Both the position numbers and the translations under genes were made by a program. From the NCBI GenBank assembly GCA_964562925.1, contig CAZLVF010000001.1, positions 45,124 to 109,123 on the forward strand: DNA of 64,000 bases, in the 5' to 3' direction. Positions 53,021 through 62,335 of the stretch are shown piece after piece. Every line of letters begins with the position of its first letter. Position 1 is the stretch's first letter. This DNA comes from CAVXDP01 sp964562925 (lineage in GTDB: Archaea; Thermoproteota; Bathyarchaeia; 40CM-2-53-6; CAVXDP01). Below the pieces are notes generated by a model that worked only from the letters and a program-made list of their open reading frames with translations, searched no databases and was not told the DNA's origin.

Positions 53021-54118
53021 CTATCCTGTTGACAACTCTTTCTCTAAACCCTGTGTGGAACGAGCAAAAGTTAGTATCTTGTCCCTTTGAAAGTTTGCGC
53101 TTATCTTTTCTCCAACATTCACGTCCACATATTGGACATTCAGTGGTATTTGAGCCATCATCCTGAGGCCGTTCTTAAAGTCTAGTTCAAACCTCACGGA
53201 ATCTCCTAGGAACTTCTTATCGACTATTCTGCCTTCCCATCCTCCTAATATTTTCGGTCCACTTCTAGCGATTCGGACGAACTGTGGTCTGATAGCGACG
53301 ACTACCTCTTTCGGTATCGTGCGTACAGGTATTTCTATTCGTTCTCCTTGAATGTCGAGCGTCATATCATTACTACCAACCGAGATGACGGTGGCCATGA
53401 GGAAATTTGCTTCTCCCAGAAAATTCGCTGTGAAAACTTCCTTTGGGTTGAGATAGAGTTCATGTGGCTTTCCGACTTCTATGATACGGCCATCTCTCAT
53501 TATTACCAGCCTATCTGAGATTGACATGGCTTCCTCCTGATCATGAGTCACATGGACAGCTGTAAGTCCGAGCTCTTTGACCAGCCTTCTCAGCTCGAGA
53601 CGCAAGTTTACCCTAACGCTAGTGTCGAGAGATCCGAGAGGTTCATCAAGCAGTAAAAGCGAGGGAGCGGATCCTATTGCACGTGCCAAGGCAACCTTTT
53701 GCTTTGCACCACCGCTAAGCTCAAATGGATAGGCGCTCGACTGCTGAACTAGATTTACCATCTCAAGCGTGTCATTAGCTATGCTTCGCACACGCTGAGT
53801 GGAGTATCCTCTGACGCGAGGCCCATATCCTGCGTTCTCTCTTGTATTCATGTGCGGGAAGAGCGCGATCTCTTGGAACATATATCCGAGGTTTCGTTTC
53901 TCTGGTGGCACCCTTATCAGCGGTCGGCCGTCGACTGATATCTCTCCTTCGTCAGGCTCGATTATTCCAGCGATGCATCTAAGGAGGGTCGTCTTCCCGC
54001 AGCCACTTGGCCCTATGATCGAGACGTATTCTCCGTGGTCGATACTTAATGATACGCGTTCAAGAGCGGTTACGTCCTGATAGCGTTTGCTGACGTTCTC
54101 CACTATGACCTGTGGCAA
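53021..54118 (-). CDS. ABC importer ATP-binding protein B (MOI/Fbp type with TOBE domain)
   Basis: ATPase of an importer. Walker A GPSGCGKTTLLR, signature LSGGAKQKVALARA, Walker B LLLLDEPLGSLDT, switch His in VTHDQEEA. The last 100 residues form an OB-like TOBE domain. 365 aa. Start is TTG at 54118, directly adjoining the TAA of the preceding ATPase gene. With the other ATPase it probably makes a heterodimer on the single two-domain permease. Confidence 0.9.
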   Translation of the reverse strand: MPQVIVENVSKRYQDVTALERVSLSIDHGEYVSIIGPSGCGKTTLLRCIAGIIEPDEGEISVDGRPLIRVPPEKRNLGYMFQEIALFPHMNTRENAGYGPRVRGYSTQRVRSIANDTLEMVNLVQQSSAYPFELSGGAKQKVALARAIGSAPSLLLLDEPLGSLDTSVRVNLRLELRRLVKELGLTAVHVTHDQEEAMSISDRLVIMRDGRIIEVGKPHELYLNPKEVFTANFLGEANFLMATVISVGSNDMTLDIQGERIEIPVRTIPKEVVVAIRPQFVRIARSGPKILGGWEGRIVDKKFLGDSVRFELDFKNGLRMMAQIPLNVQYVDVNVGEKISANFQRDKILTFARSTQGLEKELSTG

Positions 54119-55234
54119 TTAGAACGCCTCCAGTTCAGTTGTTAGCCCAAGTGGCGGGTGGGAAAAGAGCTTGCAATCCTCGGGATCCAAGATCGCAAAC
54201 ACTCTGTCTCCAACTTCGAAAGGTAGGGAACCGTCAGCAACGTATATCGTCGGGATCTTGGCTCTCATCGTCTCTCTATTGTCCAGAAGAACAGTATATT
54301 CGATGAAAGCTCCTAAGAAGTTTGCATTCTTAACTTGGCCCGGAACTACATTTCCAGTTTCGGGTGCGTGGGCTCTAAGTATCGTCGATTCTTTTCTTAC
54401 GGATACTATGACCGGCTCTCCCAAGCTGTGAGATTTTTGACCCACACGGATTCGGACCCCCTCACGAAGCTCGACCACGGATGCGTTGCGTTCCATTCCA
54501 ACTACGATTCCAACTAGAAAGTTTGATCCGCCGACAAAATTAGCTGCGAAGATGGAGATAGGATCTTGATAGATGTGAAAGGGGGAACCGGCCTGTTGGA
54601 CGGTGCCATCCTTGAGAACGACGACGGTATCCGCGATCGTCATTGCCTCATTCTGATCGTGGGTCACATGAATAGCGGTTAGGTTGAAATCTTTGACTAT
54701 TCTCCTCAGCTCGGCCCTCAGTTCCACTCGCAGACGAGCATCCAACGCTCCAAGCGGCTCATCTAGAAGGAGAAGGTTGGCTCCCGAAGCAATCGCCCTT
54801 CCAAGCGCAACTCTCTGTTGCATTCCACCACTGAGCTCGTGTGGCAGAGCATTCTCTCTATGAGCGAGCTTTACAGTCCTCAGGACTTTCCGCGCTATTT
54901 CAAAAGCTTCCGCCTTCCCACTTCCCCTGGCCAGCGGCGAGAATGCCACATTCTCCAGAACGGTAAGGTGTGGGAAAAGCGCATACTGTTGTGGCATGTA
55001 AGCCGTGTTTCGACCTTCAGGTTTCACATCATCAGCAGGCTTCTCGTCTATTAGGAGCTGGCCACTATCGGGTGAAGTAAGCCCAGCGATCACACGCAGG
55101 AGCGTTGTCTTCCCGCTTCCTGTGGGGCCCAAGACGCACACATACTCTCGACTCCGAATAGTAAGCGAAACGCGATCAAGAGCCAAGATGTCTTTGAATC
55201 GTTTTGTAACGTTGATCAAACGAACCGAGGGCAT
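54119..55234 (-). CDS. ABC importer ATP-binding protein A (TOBE domain)
   Basis: Walker A GPTGSGKTTLLR, signature LSGGMQQRVALGRA, Walker B LLLLDEPLGALDA, and VTHDQNEAMTIAD. A C-terminal TOBE domain follows. The frame extends to 55357, but ATG at 55234 lies 2 bases after the permease stop and gives the normal start PSVRLINVTKRF, 371 aa. It is paralogous to the ATPase downstream. Confidence 0.9.
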   Translation of the reverse strand: MPSVRLINVTKRFKDILALDRVSLTIRSREYVCVLGPTGSGKTTLLRVIAGLTSPDSGQLLIDEKPADDVKPEGRNTAYMPQQYALFPHLTVLENVAFSPLARGSGKAEAFEIARKVLRTVKLAHRENALPHELSGGMQQRVALGRAIASGANLLLLDEPLGALDARLRVELRAELRRIVKDFNLTAIHVTHDQNEAMTIADTVVVLKDGTVQQAGSPFHIYQDPISIFAANFVGGSNFLVGIVVGMERNASVVELREGVRIRVGQKSHSLGEPVIVSVRKESTILRAHAPETGNVVPGQVKNANFLGAFIEYTVLLDNRETMRAKIPTIYVADGSLPFEVGDRVFAILDPEDCKLFSHPPLGLTTELEAF

Positions 55235-55236
55235 CG

Positions 55237-56856
55237 CTAAATCGTTCTCCCCGCGGTGAGTTTGAATATAATCAATGATACGAAAGATGTCAACACCAAG
55301 ACGCTCACTCCCAGTCCTATCGTCGAGGGTGAAACTAGCATCGTACCCTTCACCCATTCGACCAATAGAACCGGCGCCGTTTTCAGCTCCCTTGAAACTG
55401 CCAACGTTGCGCCGGTCTCATCCACGCTTCGAGTAAATGTCATCACCGCCCCAGAAATCATCGAGTACTTCGCCAGTGGTACTGTTACCTTTCTGAAAAC
55501 CGTAAGAGGCTTGCCGCCTAGGGTTCGAGCTACTTCTTCTAACTCGGGCGGAATCCGTTCGATTGATGAAATCATCGATCGTACAAAGTAAGCATTTGTA
55601 ACAGTCATGTGGGAGAGAACGAGAAGCCAGAATTCCGGAATTCCCGTAACGCTACTCCAGAAGAGTCGAAGCGACACCCCTACCGCAATTGATGGTATGA
55701 CAATTGGAATATTGACCGCGGCGTCAAGGATGGTTGATTCAACCTTACCTATCTTCTTTCGCGCGATCAGAATAGATAATGGTAGCCCTACAAGAACATT
55801 GAGGAGAGTAGCACAGATAGCAACCAAGTATGAGAGGCCTACCGCCCCCCAATAGACAGACCACTCCCCAGACCCGCTCAAGGCCTTTTCTACGGTTCCA
55901 TCAGATATCGCCTTGCCGGCGGGCAAGGCCACAAACAGTGAAGGGATAATAACGAACAAAAGGAACACTGCTAACGTCAGGAGATCCCGTAGTGTAACCG
56001 CACTTCTGCTGCATAGCCTCTCCTCAATATTTGGCCAAACTTTGGTGAGAGGAAACCTAAGTTTCGGCCCAAGAACTTGGATGATTATGAAGATCAGAGT
56101 TGAAGCAGCTATCAAGACGAAGCTTACAAAGACAAGGGGACTAACGAGCCCCATATCGGACGCGTTTTTAATGAAAACCGTTCCATTCTCGAATGTCCCG
56201 GCCACCATCACGGTGGCTCCAGTCTCCGATAGCGAACGAGCAAAAGCCAACAGGAAGGAGGATACGAGTGATGGCTTCAGGACCGGCAACGACACCGTTC
56301 TCACAGCAGTTAGAGGAGAGGCGCCTAACGTTCGTGCAGCGACCTCAAGAGTCCGCTCATAATCTTGAAGTGCACCAACCATCACTCTAACGACAACAGG
56401 ATAAGAGAACGCGAAATGTAGTACTGCAATGAGTAGCCAACCGGGGGAGATAAGTGGTTGGTCACTGAATGCAGATATTCCTTCCCTGCTCCAAAAGAGG
56501 AGAACAGAGTAACCTAAAGCAACCGTCGGAATGATGAATGGAATATCAGCAAACGTATCCACGATCGAAACATATCGCTTTGACGATTTTCCTGCAATGA
56601 ACCATGCAAGCGGAAGGCCAGCAATAACGTCTAAGATAGACACCCCGAAGGCGATGGCAAACGATGCGAAAATAGCAGACCTGCTACGCGCCAGCAGATC
56701 GGGGGCCTGAAATATCTCAAATATCGAAGGCCATTTCACCAGTATCCCCAGAAGCGGAGGCAGGAAGACTATGATGAGAAATAGGATGATCGTGGAGACG
56801 TAGATGAGGGAGGTGACCCGACGATTTGCAGAAAACTTATCGAGCCCTTGGAGCAA
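55237..56856 (-). CDS. ABC importer permease with two fused membrane domains (ThiP/FbpB type)
   Basis: Two tandem binding-protein-dependent permease domains of about 6 helices each, as in thiamine and iron(III) importers. Each has the EAA loop: VAARTLGASPLTAVRTVSLP near residue 170 and VARTLGGKPLTVFRKVTVP near 445. 539 aa. Start is TTG at 56856, with GAGG just upstream. First gene of a four-gene set (permease, two ATPases, PhoU-like). No substrate-binding protein gene is found in the window. Confidence 0.9.
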   Translation of the reverse strand: MLQGLDKFSANRRVTSLIYVSTIILFLIIVFLPPLLGILVKWPSIFEIFQAPDLLARSRSAIFASFAIAFGVSILDVIAGLPLAWFIAGKSSKRYVSIVDTFADIPFIIPTVALGYSVLLFWSREGISAFSDQPLISPGWLLIAVLHFAFSYPVVVRVMVGALQDYERTLEVAARTLGASPLTAVRTVSLPVLKPSLVSSFLLAFARSLSETGATVMVAGTFENGTVFIKNASDMGLVSPLVFVSFVLIAASTLIFIIIQVLGPKLRFPLTKVWPNIEERLCSRSAVTLRDLLTLAVFLLFVIIPSLFVALPAGKAISDGTVEKALSGSGEWSVYWGAVGLSYLVAICATLLNVLVGLPLSILIARKKIGKVESTILDAAVNIPIVIPSIAVGVSLRLFWSSVTGIPEFWLLVLSHMTVTNAYFVRSMISSIERIPPELEEVARTLGGKPLTVFRKVTVPLAKYSMISGAVMTFTRSVDETGATLAVSRELKTAPVLLVEWVKGTMLVSPSTIGLGVSVLVLTSFVSLIIFKLTAGRTI

Positions 56857-57249
56857 ACCTCACTCACATCAAAGTGAGCACAAATTCCCTTTTTGAAGCT
56901 TGTCTTCGTCTTTTCAGTTTTCTAACATTCGATCGCTACGTGTTCTCGCCGATCGTTCACAGCACCACTTCCGCAAGACAAAGCTCTCTTTTATGCCGTA
57001 TGTAAAGGAATCATATGGATGACAGATATTCATGTAACGGGATGACGACTGCTCATGTTCATTGAACCTTTCGGCATCACGCGACCAACGGTAGATATCG
57101 CCACGACATCGAACAATATGGCTTCGGAAAGCACGACCGCAGGGTTAGTGGTTGGAAAGGTTTTGAATCGGCTTACGAGACACGTTGGACAGCATCATGT
57201 GAACAGGCACTGGAAAACTGAAGTGAAGGGCTTGAAGGAGTGGATAGGA

Positions 57250-58149
57250 GTGTTGTTTCGCACACGGCTCACTGGAAAGACTGTTAGAATCGCGATCGCC
57301 TTCCTGTTGGTGTATGTCGTCTGGGGTTCCACATATCTAGCCATACGGATCGGAGTAGGTTCAATTCCTCCATTTCTGCTAGGTGCGCTTCGCTTCCTCG
57401 CTTCCGGCACAATCATGCTGGGACTGACCTTCCTGCGGCGTGAACAACTGAAGCTCTCCAGAACAGACGCAACCTACGCGAGTCTTGTCGGAGTGCTACT
57501 ATTCGTCGGAGGAAACGGCTTGGTAAACTATGCTGAGCAGACAGTGGCTTCTGGACTTGCTGCGTTGATCGTTGCAATCGTTCCTTTGTGGATCGCAGGT
57601 TTTGAGTCGATAAGCGGAAGCAGAGAGAGGCTTGGGTTCAAAGGAACATTCGGGATTGTCCTGGGTTTCGTTGGAGTCGCCGTATTGATGGCACCGGATT
57701 TGGTCGGTCAGAAATTGGAAGTTGCAATAGGCGAAGTAGCTCTATTTATCGCTTCACTCTCGTGGGCGACCGGGTCCTGGTTGGGGCGACACCACAAGTT
57801 TCAGACTTCGCTCTTCCTACTGTCGTCTGTGCAAATGTTCGTAGGAGGCACCGCAATGGCCGGGATCAGTCTGGTACAGAATCTCTTCAGAAGTGAGGTT
57901 CTCGGGGCCGTGGCTATGGAGTCGTGGGTAGCAGTTGCATATCTCATAGTCTTCGGCTCCTGTATTGGATTCACCGCGTACATTTACCTTCTCACGAACG
58001 TAGCGGCGTCACGTGTAGCTACGTACGCCTACGTAAACCCGATCTTGGCTGTGCTGCTAGGTGCGCTTATACTTCATGAGCCTTTGACAGTCTGGATCTG
58101 GACTGGAATGGCCATAATTCTATTCTCGTTGTCGCTTATTCGACACTAG
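57250..58149 (+). CDS. EamA/RhaT-family drug/metabolite exporter
   Basis: Ten-helix membrane transporter. VYVVWGSTYLAIRIG in the first helix and the two internally similar halves (each ending in a PxxAxxxGxxxLxE-like block: ALILHEPLTVWIWTGMAII) are typical. The frame opens at 57055, but GTG at 57250, with AAGGAG 9 bases upstream, gives 299 aa, the usual length, and starts the protein just before helix 1. Substrate unknown. Confidence 0.85.
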   Translation: MLFRTRLTGKTVRIAIAFLLVYVVWGSTYLAIRIGVGSIPPFLLGALRFLASGTIMLGLTFLRREQLKLSRTDATYASLVGVLLFVGGNGLVNYAEQTVASGLAALIVAIVPLWIAGFESISGSRERLGFKGTFGIVLGFVGVAVLMAPDLVGQKLEVAIGEVALFIASLSWATGSWLGRHHKFQTSLFLLSSVQMFVGGTAMAGISLVQNLFRSEVLGAVAMESWVAVAYLIVFGSCIGFTAYIYLLTNVAASRVATYAYVNPILAVLLGALILHEPLTVWIWTGMAIILFSLSLIRH

Positions 58150-58830
58150 CGACGGCGGACTCTGATAACTTTCGGACGATGAGCTTGGGCGTTTATCTCG
58201 ATCGGGGCTTTCCACGTGTTCTCGCCTAGCCGTAAGTCAATGCCTGCCGCCTCAGCGGGTGTTCGGCCATTCAGCGTCATATGCGGTCGGGCGAAGGTGT
58301 ATTCCATTCTCACGCCATCTGCCATAAATTGTGCACATCCGGTCTGATCAAAAGTTCTCTGCGTCTTGTTACGGTCTGAGAAGGTCTGGTTGAGTCGTTC
58401 CATCCTGTTATTCAGTTCCCTCTGCCTTATGCTGATCGACCGAGCTTCGGTTGTCTGCGGTTTTGCGTTAGTGTAGAACTCGTTCTTGAACGCCGCTCTA
58501 TATGGGTACAGGTTATCATGCGTTACGGCTATGGGCATTGTCCTGAGTCTTGTTTTGGTGTCTTGAAATATGGCTCAGGCGTCAGAGACCGCGCGCCTTT
58601 TGGAAATAAGACTCGAAATCCAGAACCCTGTGTCATAGTCCATCAAGTTCCAAAGCCAATCTGTTCTACCATTCATGTTGACTCCACCTCGTCAACACGG
58701 AGAAGTCCCGATGTCTGAGGAGCTAGCTGGTCTGCGTACTCTTTTACCAGACTAACATACTTCTTCAGGCACTTAACAGCGCAAGGCTGATCAGCTTTGA
58801 CATCGTAAAAACTGCTTCAGATGCTGAAAG
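58146..58830 (-). pseudogene. Decayed DDE transposase (IS6-like/archaeal IS)
   Basis: The C-terminal 130 codons are intact (RQRELNNRMERLNQTFSDR; FARPHMTLNGRTPAEAAGI). In-frame TGA at 58575-58577 interrupts WLWNLMDYDTGFWISS upstream, and a one-base shift near 58678 separates that from LLRVDEVE, the first catalytic Asp region. Further upstream VKCLKKYVSLVKEYADQLAPQ is still readable. The element is therefore dead. Its end touches the eamA stop. I could not define terminal inverted repeats. Confidence 0.8.
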
Positions 58831-58865
58831 ATTTTCCTTCTCCCTAGAAGCTATTAGAGCCCGTC

Positions 58866-59048
58866 TTACCCTAACATGATGCTGATTAGGATCCACGGGA
58901 CAATCTTCAGAAGGCCCACCAAGATTAGGCAAACACCTACCAAATGCGCAAGCTGTTTCGGTCTAGCAAGACTGAGGACTCCAAACGCCACAAGTATCAG
59001 GCTTTCCAAAAGGGTGAGAAGCTCCAGGTGCATCTCCTCCTGATCCAA
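58866..59048 (-). CDS. Small hydrophobic membrane protein, 60 aa
   Basis: Two hydrophobic helices (about 9-26 and 34-58) joined by ARPKQLAHLVG. ATG start with GGAGGAGAT a few bases upstream, a strong Shine-Dalgarno motif, supports a real gene. No family recognised. Confidence 0.5.
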   Translation of the reverse strand: MDQEEMHLELLTLLESLILVAFGVLSLARPKQLAHLVGVCLILVGLLKIVPWILISIMLG

Positions 59049-59253
59049 GCAAGCATCCGCCTTCGCATTTAACGATTGTCGCCTCAGAAGTTACTAGAGC
59101 CTGACAGGATCTATCCTAGAGGCATCGGCTGGAGCCATAGACAGAAGTCAGAACTCGATGGTCTTTCAAATGGTCATTCGGGGCACTGATTATCTAGATG
59201 CTATCACGCAAACCCTTATTAGTTGGCCGGAATCGTGCGTCGAAAGAGCTTAA

Positions 59254-60189
59254 ATGATAAGATTCGGTTGCTCGTTGCCTCAGAACACGGCGGACTACAA
59301 TCTAGTGAAGCAAGTCGCTTTAGAGTGCGAGAAACTGGGTTTTGACTCGGTTTGGATGTATGACCATTTCTATCCGTATGGTGAGCATCCTCATCGCCCA
59401 TGCTACGAGATTTGGACGACGCTCTCAGCCTTGGCTGGCGTCACTTCAAAGATTCGTCTTGGCACACTCGTTCTATGCAACTCTTTTCGTTACCCATCGA
59501 TAGTAGCTAAGATGACCTCGATCTTAGATAACATAAGTAAAGGGCGATTAGAATTTGGTATAGGGGCTGGATGGTTTAAGCCGGAGTTCGAATCGTACGG
59601 AATCTCGTTCTCAAACTCGACAAGCCGAATAGAAAGTCTCCGTGAGGGCATACAGATCATCAAAAAGATGTGGACAGAAGAGGAAGTCACGTACAGAGGC
59701 AAATATCACTCAGTTCAGTCAGCCTACAACAACCCAAAACCAATCCAGAAACCCCATCCGCCTGTCTGGGTTGGGGGAACAGATCCCGCTGTTATGAGGA
59801 TTGCGGCCGAATTCGCTAATGGTTGGAACATAGGCTTCTACCCGTCAAATACTCCAGAAGGATTCTCAAGGAAAGTAAGAACTCTTGAAAGGTACTGCCG
59901 AGAACTCGGACGAGACCCAAACCAGCTGCTGAAGTCTTGGCATGGACAGGTCATAATCGCTGAGACCCAAACTGATGTAGAGAAGACAGTGGCGAAATTG
60001 AAACCGAGCAACATGAGCATGGATGAGTACAACGTGGCGCGGATCATAGGAACGCCAGACGAATGCTATGAACAAATCAAGAGGTACGCTGAGTTAGGCG
60101 CCTCGTATTTTATGATCAACTTCGCTGAAGTTGAAGAGCTTCAACCGTTAGGCTTATTCGCTAGAACCATTCTCTCCCGTCCGCGTTAG
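59254..60189 (+). CDS. LLM-class F420- or flavin-dependent oxidoreductase
   Basis: Bacterial-luciferase-like TIM barrel. FGCSLPQNTADYNLVKQVAL, KLGFDSVWMYDHFYP, LGTLVLCNSFRYPSIVAKM, GRLEFGIGAGWFKPEFESYG and PPVWVGGTDPAVMR are classic (quoted as separate pieces). Most archaeal members use F420. 311 aa. It stands upstream of hyuA on the same strand with 54 bases between. Confidence 0.9.
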   Translation: MIRFGCSLPQNTADYNLVKQVALECEKLGFDSVWMYDHFYPYGEHPHRPCYEIWTTLSALAGVTSKIRLGTLVLCNSFRYPSIVAKMTSILDNISKGRLEFGIGAGWFKPEFESYGISFSNSTSRIESLREGIQIIKKMWTEEEVTYRGKYHSVQSAYNNPKPIQKPHPPVWVGGTDPAVMRIAAEFANGWNIGFYPSNTPEGFSRKVRTLERYCRELGRDPNQLLKSWHGQVIIAETQTDVEKTVAKLKPSNMSMDEYNVARIIGTPDECYEQIKRYAELGASYFMINFAEVEELQPLGLFARTILSRPR

Positions 60190-60243
60190 AAAGTAGAGAT
60201 CGAACTGTAACAGCGAAGTTGCAAGTTTGCTGTGGCGATCTCG

Positions 60244-62322
60244 ATGGTCAGAGTCGGCATAGACATAGGCGGCACATTCACCGATGCTGTATGCTTCGAC
60301 GAGAGAAGCGGCCAAATCTATATGTCAAAGGTTCCAACGACTCCCCGAGAATTGACGAGTGGCTTCATGACCAGTCTACAAAACGTTCTCGTCCAATCGA
60401 AAGCCAAGCCAAGCGACATATCACACCTTATTCATGGAACGACTGTTGCAACCAATGCGCTTTTGCAACATCGCGGTTCAAAGACTGCGATGATAACAAC
60501 ACGAGGGTTCAGAGACATAATCGAGATAGGAACCCAACTCAGACCCAAGCTCTATGATGTCTTTCAAAGAAAGCCTGTTCCAATCGTGCCTCGACGCCTG
60601 CGCTTTGAAGTGACTGAGCGGATAGGAAGTAATGGCGAAACAGTAAAGCCTCTCGTCGAAGATGAGGTCTTCAAGATCGTTTCCCAGCTACGAGGTCTAG
60701 AAGCCAACTCCGTAGCAATATGCCTCCTCTTCTCTTTCCTCAATCCAAACCATGAAAAGCGCATAAGAGAAATTGTCAAATCCCAGCTTCCCGAAACCCA
60801 TATTTCAATATCCTCTGAAGTTTGCCCAGAATTTCGGGAATACTGGCGTTTTAGCACGACCGTTGTCAATGCCTCGGTCGCACCTCTTGTCTCAAGCTAC
60901 CTTGAAAACGTGGAGAAAAACCTCTCAGAGTTGAAGGTGGACGCGGTCCTCCTAGTCATGCAGTCAAGTGGAGGAACATACACTTTCGAGTCTGCCAAGG
61001 CTAAGCCGGTCTACATGATAGAGTCCGGGCCTGCAGCAGGTGTTATTGCAGCCCAAGCTTATGGTGAAGACATTAAGTGCACCAATTTGATCTCGCTTGA
61101 CATGGGCGGCACCACAGCCAAAGCAGGACTGATCAAGGATGGTAATCCACAGCTGGTCAGCGAGTATGAAGTGGGCGGATCCGTGCATGGAAGACTGAGT
61201 GGCTCCGGGTATCCGATCAAGACTCCGACAATAGATCTTGCAGAAGTGGGAACCGGTGGCGGTAGCATAGCGTGGATCGACAAAGGTGGCGAGCTCAAGG
61301 TAGGCCCGATCAGTGCCGGAGCCGAGCCGGGGCCGGTCTGCTACGCGAAGGGTGGAACGGAGCCCACAGTGACTGACGCGAACATAATTCTCGGAAGGAT
61401 AAGTGCAGAATACTTTCTGGGAGGCGAGATGAAGATAGATGTCAAAGCAGCTGAAAATAGTATCCAAACCAAGATAGCTGATCCGCTTGGACTCGATATC
61501 TGCGAGGCTGCTTACGGAATAATCAAAGTCGCAAACTCTAACATGGCTCGAGCGACAAGACTGGTTTCAACACAAAGGGGATATGACCCAAGAGATTTCG
61601 CACTTCTGGCCTTTGGCGGAGCTGGGCCTGTGCATGCAGGAGCGCTTGCTGAGGAGCTTGAGATAGAAACCATCATAGTCCCGCTATTGCCAGGGGCTTT
61701 TTCGGCGGAAGGCCTACTGATGAGCAATGTGAGACACGACTTTGTCACTACACATCTGAACCCGCTAGAAACACTCAACTTCGAGGAGCTTGATCAGAAA
61801 TATCGTCAGCTGCAAGAAAAGGCGGCTCAAGTACTCAAGCATGAACGAATACCCGACATGAACATTCAGATCATGCGATCCGTCGATATGCGCTATTCTG
61901 GGCAAGCTTACGAAGTGAATATACCCATGCCAAGCTCGAGGCTCACCCAAAAGGACCTGAGAAACCTCAGTATTAGGTTTCACAAAACTCACGAGATAAA
62001 ATATGGACATGCTGCAATTCAAGAGCCCGTTGAATTAGTAAGCCTCCGCGTTACAGGCAGAGGGAGGTTCGCCAAGATGCGTAGACGTCCAGTCAGAAAT
62101 ACACATGGAGGAGGCGCCTTGAAAGGAAAACGCAGAATATTCTTCTCCGAGACAGACAAATTCGAAACGTGTCGTGTCTATGAGAGACTCAAACTAAAGG
62201 GGGGCGACCACGTTACCGGACCCGCGGTGATAGAGCAAGTAGACTCGACCACGTTGGTTGGACCGAATGAGATCTGTAGAGTTGATCGATTTGGCAACTT
62301 GATCTTGAGACACAAGAGATAG
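60244..62322 (+). CDS. hyuA: Hydantoinase/oxoprolinase subunit A (HyuA family)
   Basis: ATP-dependent ring-opening amidohydrolase subunit with an actin/ASKHA fold. RVGIDIGGTFTDAV at the N-terminus, HGTTVATNALLQ, MIESGPAAGVIAA and LDMGGTTAKAGLI are nucleotide-site motifs. ATG at 60244 is preferred to GTG at 60232. 692 aa. hyuB begins 13 bases later. Substrate could be hydantoin, 5-oxoproline or, in relatives, acetone or acetophenone. Confidence 0.92.
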   Translation: MVRVGIDIGGTFTDAVCFDERSGQIYMSKVPTTPRELTSGFMTSLQNVLVQSKAKPSDISHLIHGTTVATNALLQHRGSKTAMITTRGFRDIIEIGTQLRPKLYDVFQRKPVPIVPRRLRFEVTERIGSNGETVKPLVEDEVFKIVSQLRGLEANSVAICLLFSFLNPNHEKRIREIVKSQLPETHISISSEVCPEFREYWRFSTTVVNASVAPLVSSYLENVEKNLSELKVDAVLLVMQSSGGTYTFESAKAKPVYMIESGPAAGVIAAQAYGEDIKCTNLISLDMGGTTAKAGLIKDGNPQLVSEYEVGGSVHGRLSGSGYPIKTPTIDLAEVGTGGGSIAWIDKGGELKVGPISAGAEPGPVCYAKGGTEPTVTDANIILGRISAEYFLGGEMKIDVKAAENSIQTKIADPLGLDICEAAYGIIKVANSNMARATRLVSTQRGYDPRDFALLAFGGAGPVHAGALAEELEIETIIVPLLPGAFSAEGLLMSNVRHDFVTTHLNPLETLNFEELDQKYRQLQEKAAQVLKHERIPDMNIQIMRSVDMRYSGQAYEVNIPMPSSRLTQKDLRNLSIRFHKTHEIKYGHAAIQEPVELVSLRVTGRGRFAKMRRRPVRNTHGGGALKGKRRIFFSETDKFETCRVYERLKLKGGDHVTGPAVIEQVDSTTLVGPNEICRVDRFGNLILRHKR

Positions 62323-62335
62323 TTGATGAACGACA

